The notes under the pieces are model-generated. The model searched no databases and was not told where the DNA came from. It saw nothing but the letters and a program-made list of their open reading frames with translations. Of a DNA stretch of 64,000 bases, positions 59,262 through 64,000 are shown one piece after another. The stretch lies in the NCBI GenBank assembly GCA_964406505.1, contig CAYORX010000004.1:43894-107893 (forward strand), given 5' to 3'. Every line of letters begins with the position of its first letter. The first letter of the stretch is position 1. Source of the stretch: DTU015 sp964406505 (GTDB lineage Bacteria; Bacillota; Sulfobacillia; Fermentithermobacillales; Fermentithermobacillaceae). A program made the translations under genes and the position numbers.

Positions 59262-61016
59262 TTAAGGTTCTCCCATGGCGGGAGGCTTTTTTCCTGCAAG
59301 GTTTTTTACTTCCTCTGCAAGATATTCAAGTCGCTGCCGTAACTTAAAAGTACAATCCCACAAAGAACCTCGCCCAAGGACAACATCTTCTGCAAAAGCT
59401 CTACACGTAGGGGCCCCACATGATCCGCAATCAAGACCTGGAAGCTCGTCATATATTTTCTCTAGTTTCGTCAACTTAGTTTTAGCCTTTTCATCATCAT
59501 CATCAAGTTTGAAAATAGGTCTAGGCAAAAGTTCCATGCTCATCCAAATTGCGGGATCGCTTTTAGAAACATGCTCAATCACGGTGCTTTGAGGTGCATC
59601 TTGATTGGCCCGGGCTAATCTACTAAGCGTAGCTTTTGCCACAAACGGATTAGCTACTGCTAAACAGCCTCCAACACACCCACCTATACATGCTTGAGCC
59701 TCAATGAAGTCGATATCATTCAGTATGCCTTTTTCCATTTCGTCAAAAACCGATGAAACCTGTGTGATGCCATCTACAGCTAACCCTTTCAATCCTAAAG
59801 CTTGCAGTTCACCGCTAGCTCTACCCCATCCAATCCCATATCCTGATGAACTGGGAAATTCATCTTCATCTTCTATCTGACCGGCATGTTGCTTTACCCA
59901 AGTATAAGCGGTACTCATGGAAATCACGGCATCAACCATAGATCTACCTCGACCTACAGGCTGTCTTGACGCTGTGATTTTTGCAGGGCACGGAGTGATG
60001 AACACCGCGGCAGGCGTTTTTTCAGGATGTTCATGCTTAGCTTTTGTTTTGGCGAGCCAGGCGGCAATCTCCATCGGTGCTTCACAAGGAATCAAGTGTT
60101 TTAACAATGAAGGATATTTTACTTGAATAAGCCTGACCACGGCAGGGCATGCACTTGAAATTATAGGTTTTATAGAATTGTGGCTTTGTATATATTTTCT
60201 CGTGACGTCTGTTACGAGATCAGCGGCGATTGAAACATCAAAGGCTTCATCGAAACCACCGTTAACACATAAAGATGCTTTTACCTTACCGGGGGGAATT
60301 TCGGGGAATTGGCCGTAAAAAGAAGGTGCTATAAGTGCTATTTTGTAATCGAAAGTATCTAAAATATCCCACTTATCGGCAATAGCAACTTTGGCGTTGT
60401 TTGGGCAGTTTCTGATACATTCACCGCAATCTACGCATCTATCCTCTAAAATAAAAGCCTTGCCGTCTTTTACTCTAATCGCCTCTGTAGGACAACCTTT
60501 TATACAATTTGTACAGCCTTTACATCTTTCAGGCTCTAACCTAACAGAATGAAAATGGGTTAGCGCCTTAGTTTCCTGCTCTCCGGGATATATGCGACAA
60601 ATTATCTGAGTGCCTTGACCAACGACTGACGTTAATTCCATATGATCCGAACGAACTTTGGCATTTGGTAGCCCCATGCCTGCACCATAACCCATCTCTT
60701 TTACATGGTTAGGTGCCGTTGAGAAACCTTCTTTCATTGCTGCTTCAATATCTTCAATTCCCGGCCCCTCGTCGTTCACTAGTATCTCTAAAGCGCCGTC
60801 TTTCCAAAAAGTTTGCACAGTGCCATTGTAAGCGTGAATAACTATATTCATGCCTAACTCATATGCAGTGATCAAAGCCCGCCTAGAAGCGTCAGCAGGA
60901 AAACCAATGCTAAGCAACATACGTTTTAACTTTGAAATCTCGGTCCCAATTAAGCCAAATTCTCCCCGGCTTATTGAGTATTGATATAACAACCTTTTAG
61001 GAGGAAATACGCCCAT
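59262..61016 (-). CDS. Anti-sigma-type ATPase fused to ferredoxin and [FeFe]-hydrogenase-like sensor
   Basis: About 584 residues. Numbered from the first frame codon, 20-148 form an RsbW-like GHKL ATPase (ITAYELGMNIVIHAY, NDEGPGIED, GYGAGMGLPNAK). 165-210 are two [4Fe-4S] clusters (CKGCTNCIKGCP, CVDCGECIRNCP). 220-500 form a hydrogenase-like domain with L1 SACPAVV, L2 TPCPAK and L3 QACIGGCVGGC. The C-terminus has a further cluster motif (DCGSCGAPTC). In L1 the proton-shuttling Cys is Ala, as in sensory HydS proteins, while cluster cysteines remain. It is thus probably an H2 or redox sensor controlling a kinase-like output. ATG 61016 follows GAAGG; the frame also opens at TTG 61028. Confidence 0.88.
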   Translation of the reverse strand: MGVFPPKRLLYQYSISRGEFGLIGTEISKLKRMLLSIGFPADASRRALITAYELGMNIVIHAYNGTVQTFWKDGALEILVNDEGPGIEDIEAAMKEGFSTAPNHVKEMGYGAGMGLPNAKVRSDHMELTSVVGQGTQIICRIYPGEQETKALTHFHSVRLEPERCKGCTNCIKGCPTEAIRVKDGKAFILEDRCVDCGECIRNCPNNAKVAIADKWDILDTFDYKIALIAPSFYGQFPEIPPGKVKASLCVNGGFDEAFDVSIAADLVTDVTRKYIQSHNSIKPIISSACPAVVRLIQVKYPSLLKHLIPCEAPMEIAAWLAKTKAKHEHPEKTPAAVFITPCPAKITASRQPVGRGRSMVDAVISMSTAYTWVKQHAGQIEDEDEFPSSSGYGIGWGRASGELQALGLKGLAVDGITQVSSVFDEMEKGILNDIDFIEAQACIGGCVGGCLAVANPFVAKATLSRLARANQDAPQSTVIEHVSKSDPAIWMSMELLPRPIFKLDDDDEKAKTKLTKLEKIYDELPGLDCGSCGAPTCRAFAEDVVLGRGSLWDCTFKLRQRLEYLAEEVKNLAGKKPPAMGEP

Positions 61017-61500
61017 TTCTGCCTTCAAACTGTTCTAACCCCCGTAAAACAACAGCAGCTAACACTGCTCCTGAAATAGCGGTTACAAGTTGAGTTAAAG
61101 TCAATGATGAATAAACTGGTGTCGGTATTGATGCTCCTCGAGCTATAAGAATCTTCACCCCTAAAGTCATCACAATATATTTAAGTAATGCAGCCAAACC
61201 CATCGCAGCATATCTGTTATGTTTACTAAAGTATCCGGAAACAAGCGCCAAAATAGAGTTGCCAGCCATTATAACCGGTATCGCGGGTGCCAATTTCATA
61301 ATACCTGTGATCAATGCGATCCAAGGGGTAAGTAGTCCTACTGCCAGGCCACTCATGGGCCCAATAAATATTGAGGCTACATACAAAATGGCATTTATAG
61401 CGGGGCCAGTAATGGGTTGTTGCAAATTAAGTGCTTGAAAAGCCACGGCAAGAGCCGCTACAACTGCGGTCCGTACAATGTCTCGTAGTTTTATATTCAA
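60997..61500 (-). CDS. ECF-transporter S-component-like membrane protein
   Basis: A 167-residue protein with about five helices: IVRTAVVAALAVAFQALNL, AINAILYVASIFIGPMSGLAVG, IPVIMAGNSILALVSGYFS, AAMGLAALLKYIVMTLGV, LVTAISGAVLAAVVLRGL. Size and layout match S components, but no substrate can be assigned. TTG 61500 has GGGGG 13 bases upstream. Its end overlaps the sensor gene, so it is the first gene of the hydrogenase operon; the reason for that linkage is unclear. Confidence 0.75.
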   Translation of the reverse strand: MNIKLRDIVRTAVVAALAVAFQALNLQQPITGPAINAILYVASIFIGPMSGLAVGLLTPWIALITGIMKLAPAIPVIMAGNSILALVSGYFSKHNRYAAMGLAALLKYIVMTLGVKILIARGASIPTPVYSSLTLTQLVTAISGAVLAAVVLRGLEQFEGRNGRISS

Positions 61501-62005
61501 TTCAACGGTACCCCCTTAACGCCTTTTTGCCGTAAACTACCAAATGCATTAGTTTGGGTCGATTGCGATTGTTGGCGTTGTTTCCCCTAGGATTTCAAAC
61601 CTTATTCTTTAAAGAGTTCTATCCGCATTATCTATCTTTGTGATAATGCCCACTATCTCAGCAATTCTACCACATGAAACATTTGGCTGCAATGATGATT
61701 AAAACATCGGTAGAGCGGTTTAGTTATGCTTGCTCGCAAAAATTACTCACGGCATTTTACGAAAAAGCTAGACTCCACAAATGAACGTTTTCCCTTTTTA
61801 TCCCACGAAACACTTATTGAATTTTTCTGTTTATGTAACTTGCGACGGCGAGCACAATAAAGCTTACCATTGAACAAACGAGAAAAAATGTGCCATAAAT
61901 TTACCAAAAAGATTAAATACATAACCGGAAGCCCATTGTATCAGACTCAGAACACGATACTTTTCAAGGCTTCCGGCATAGTGTTTTTTATATAGCAACA
62001 ACAGT
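61501..62005. other. Intergenic region upstream of the hydrogenase operon
   Basis: About 500 AT-rich bases between the baeRF gene end and the hydrogenase operon. It holds a strong terminator (61925-61976). The remaining 420 bases should contain the operon promoter, but I find no convincing -35/-10 pair and no gene or known RNA. Confidence 0.5.
61925..61976 (-). terminator. Terminator of the baeRF gene
   Basis: CCGGAAGCC (61925-61933) pairs with GGCTTCCGG (61968-61976), with an inner GTATC/GATAC pairing; T-rich TTATGTATTTAATCTTTTT follows on the minus strand. Confidence 0.7.
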
Positions 62006-63154
62006 TCAATACCTTCGGATAGCTGCGGCACCTGAAGATGTTGGCATTCTTTCTTTCGGCAATACAACTACTTGACCGTTGTTTTCGAACACCATTTCTG
62101 CCAAATCATCTAATAGATCGTCTATATTAGGTTGTTCTAAGTCTGCTAATTCCAAATCACCGGTAGTCTGATTTATACTTCCCGGTATAATCCTATCTGC
62201 TTCTACCAACAAAGTTTTCACATTGCCCTGCATAGCTATCTGGGCAATTTCGGATAAATCATCTGTTGCTAATCCTTTAGCTTTCGACTCCTTGTAGTTA
62301 TCTGTTAGCATTTTTGTCTTTTCAAGATACAAAGGCTCTATTTTTTCCCATACCACCTTTTTCAACTGAACTGTTTCTAGCGAGTCCGGATCAGCTCGAA
62401 GCCCTTCTTTCATCAACATAGGATTTTTGCTAATCCTTTCGAAAATGGAGTGATACTCAGGTAATGCTACCAACATTATGGGCAAACCTGTAGGGCGCGA
62501 ATAATTATCTAAAACAAATTCATCAACAAACCTAAAAAACTTTTCAGTATCTTTGCTGATACCTTCTTTTCGACCTCCGTGACCATGATATGCTCCCGGC
62601 GTCGATGGCCCGGCGTAGGTACCAGGCGTTACGTAACGCTCACTGCTTCTTTCACCCAATATTTCATCTGCGGTTTTAGGTACCTGAGGATCTATCTCGA
62701 TAGGTTCAAAACCGTATCTGTTGCCTTCATATAAAACGAAATGGTTTCTGCTTAACCCTAAAAGATGATAGCGATCAGATGATTGAAACACACGTATTAA
62801 AGGCTTGATATGAAAACTATCAGCAACGACCGCAAGCTCCTTTACTGATCTTTGAAGGAGATATATTACGCATTTTCCCCGAGTACACAGCATCGCCAAC
62901 CCGTCCAAAGTATGTTCCCAAAACATTTTATCCTTAGACAATTCACGAAAAGGTTTCACAAGATGCTCGGTTTTTTGATCAGGATACTTTTGTCTTAATG
63001 AATTTTCGATCCGCTGAACTAAGTTCTTAAACCTAATTGGATCTTGGCGATTTTCCGGCCTATGCCTATGGGTTGGTTGATACAACGATATGCATGGGGA
63101 TGTGGGTTCACGAAGTATTTCAGCAGGAAAGTCATTTGCAATTTCGTACAACAT
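62006..63154 (-). CDS. Bacterial archaeo-eukaryotic release-factor-like (baeRF) protein
   Basis: A 382-residue protein of the baeRF group, distant relatives of eRF1 and Pelota. Typical features: an N-terminal domain with CISLYQPTHRHRPENRQDPIRFKNL, a middle part with FHIKPLIRVFQSSDRYHLLGLSRNHFVLYEGN, and a C-terminal domain with LVALPEYHSIF and GNVKTLLVEADRIIPG. A loop rich in Gly and His (GAYHGHGGRKEG) precedes the last domain. Function is unknown; ribosome rescue or stress roles have been proposed for the group. ATG 63154 follows GGAGGG; the frame opens at 63181. Confidence 0.83.
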   Translation of the reverse strand: MLYEIANDFPAEILREPTSPCISLYQPTHRHRPENRQDPIRFKNLVQRIENSLRQKYPDQKTEHLVKPFRELSKDKMFWEHTLDGLAMLCTRGKCVIYLLQRSVKELAVVADSFHIKPLIRVFQSSDRYHLLGLSRNHFVLYEGNRYGFEPIEIDPQVPKTADEILGERSSERYVTPGTYAGPSTPGAYHGHGGRKEGISKDTEKFFRFVDEFVLDNYSRPTGLPIMLVALPEYHSIFERISKNPMLMKEGLRADPDSLETVQLKKVVWEKIEPLYLEKTKMLTDNYKESKAKGLATDDLSEIAQIAMQGNVKTLLVEADRIIPGSINQTTGDLELADLEQPNIDDLLDDLAEMVFENNGQVVVLPKERMPTSSGAAAIRRY

Positions 63155-63395
63155 GTCTATTCCCTCCGATATCTGATTCAAAGATTTCGCTTGTATTCCG
63201 GTAGCATTAGTCTACCAAAATATCGGGCATTGATAAAATTTAGGGATCACATTGTCAATTATATCTAATTATTTACGTGATCGGCCATGTTAGTACCATA
63301 TTAGAAATTATTGACGCTATAACCCTTTTAATATCGGTATTTTATGACCACTTTTTTGTATTGCATGCTTAGTTTACACACAAATACAAAGATTC

Positions 63396-63869
63396 TTAGT
63401 TGTAATATTTCCCGGTTAAATTCTTTACTTCGATTTTGATAACAGCTGTACTTTTCACCATGTTGTCTGGCAACTGCTTTTGTGCGAGATGCGGAGTATA
63501 TTTTTTTATAAATTCGGCAAGAATGCTCTTTTTTTGCTCTAGGTTATCAATAAACTTAGCTTTACCAGAAATTATAACGCTTTCATACTTTGTGTTTGTA
63601 TCGCAAGGTTTTTCGTTGGGATCCAGCAACAACGAATCCATTTGGTAAATTGCCATGCATACCTGGGAATTAGTTTTAATATTATCTATCTTTTGACCTT
63701 TTGGAAGGCCGTGAATATAAATTGCCTTATCATTGTATAAAAAATGTACCGGGGTAACATAGGGCGAGCCATCATTGTTAAGAGTAGCAAGACTACCTGT
63801 AAGCGTTGAAGAAAGAAGTTTATGAACTTTGTCTTTCGATAATAAGTGGGTTCTCATTCTTTGTTGCAT
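63396..63869 (-). CDS. Pyridoxamine 5'-phosphate oxidase-family flavoprotein
   Basis: A 157-residue split-barrel protein: GSLATLNNDGSPYVTPVHFLYNDKAIYIHG and a later YESVIISGKAKFID, typical of NimA-like members that bind FMN or related cofactors. True pyridoxamine oxidase activity is unlikely at this size. AGGAGGAG precedes ATG 63869. It stands alone; a TATAAT box lies about 50 bases upstream of the start (63920s) without a clear -35. Confidence 0.85.
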   Translation of the reverse strand: MQQRMRTHLLSKDKVHKLLSSTLTGSLATLNNDGSPYVTPVHFLYNDKAIYIHGLPKGQKIDNIKTNSQVCMAIYQMDSLLLDPNEKPCDTNTKYESVIISGKAKFIDNLEQKKSILAEFIKKYTPHLAQKQLPDNMVKSTAVIKIEVKNLTGKYYN

Positions 63870-64000
63870 TGTTCTCCTCCTAATATAGTATTGCTTTACA
63901 CCGTACTACTAAGATTATAATGCCTGGGGATATTTAGATTGACTATTTTAGACTTTTATATCCTCTATCTTCGTGACATCAATACTACGCACTCCACATG

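Noticed and set aside
1..64000. tRNA, rRNA, CRISPR arrays, insertion sequences, prophage genes
   Set aside because: None seen on reading all intergenic stretches and gene products; no short regular repeats or transposase motifs.

Overview
The window looks like a chromosomal segment of an anaerobic, endospore-forming member of the Bacillota (Clostridia-like). Pointers are a CotF-type coat protein, a PdaB/YlxY-like deacetylase, a SleB/CwlJ-type cell wall hydrolase, a c-di-AMP riboswitch, NiaR control of niacin uptake, and a large oxygen-sensitive [FeFe]-hydrogenase operon. Base composition is moderately AT-rich and fairly even. I saw no insertion sequence, prophage, CRISPR array, rRNA or tRNA. 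Genus cannot be assigned from sequence alone. Most genes lie on the minus strand in long, tightly packed runs with many ATGA/GTGA overlaps. TTG and GTG starts behind good Shine-Dalgarno (SD) sequences are common.

Layout. 1-5.5 kb: cut-off glycerate kinase, an M19 dipeptidase-like protein with altered metal ligands, a second-type YbaB protein, PdaB-like deacetylase, thiamine pyrophosphokinase and glutamate dehydrogenase. 5.8-8.1 kb: CotF-like protein with a His/Gln-rich segment, glutaredoxin, an AbrB/PIN toxin-antitoxin-like pair and an adenosine-specific kinase. 8.1-32.2 kb: a long minus-strand housekeeping stretch: hbd, AI-2E permease, ltaE, thioredoxin, coaE, polA, an ECF sigma/anti-sigma pair, aspS, hisS, metallo-hydrolase, dtd, relA, apt, recJ, LapA-like protein, DUF559 nuclease, S9 peptidase, murJ. 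32.5-36 kb: plus-strand proton-translocating transhydrogenase operon pntA1-pntA2-pntB, whose pntB carries a duplicated, base-identical nucleotide-binding domain III. 36-42.9 kb: glycosyltransferase, O-antigen-ligase-like protein, DUF4330, HD hydrolase and a 940-residue PEGA protein with repeated C-terminal modules. 42.9-47.3 kb: crotonase, flavin reductase, lipid kinase, MoaD-like protein, 8-oxoguanine glycosylase, HAD phosphatase. 47.5-52.2 kb: transporter, M20 peptidase, niaR, riboswitch-controlled cell wall hydrolase, ECF S component with a palindrome inside its promoter, FmdB. 52.3-61.5 kb: the hydrogenase operon. 62-64 kb: baeRF-type protein and a PNPOx-family flavoprotein.

How the genes work together. 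The hydrogenase operon encodes a multimeric, presumably electron-bifurcating enzyme: NuoE-like, small 2Fe-2S protein, NuoF-like and HydA. The NuoF-like subunit is fused to a complete GltD/NfnB-like FAD and NAD(P)H module. The same operon carries what looks like a hydrogen- or redox-sensing module: an anti-sigma-type ATPase fused to a ferredoxin and [FeFe]-hydrogenase-like sensor, a separate histidine-kinase-type ATPase, and a DRTGG protein. Together with the transhydrogenase (double domain III) and glutamate dehydrogenase, the window is rich in enzymes that balance NADH, NADPH, ferredoxin and H2.

The most unusual items are the pntB domain duplication, the HydB-GltD fusion, the ATPase-HydS fusion and its neighbours, the AI-2E permease gene without a canonical start codon, the riboswitch whose last helix contains the ribosome binding site, and the operator-like palindrome in the spacer of the S-component promoter.
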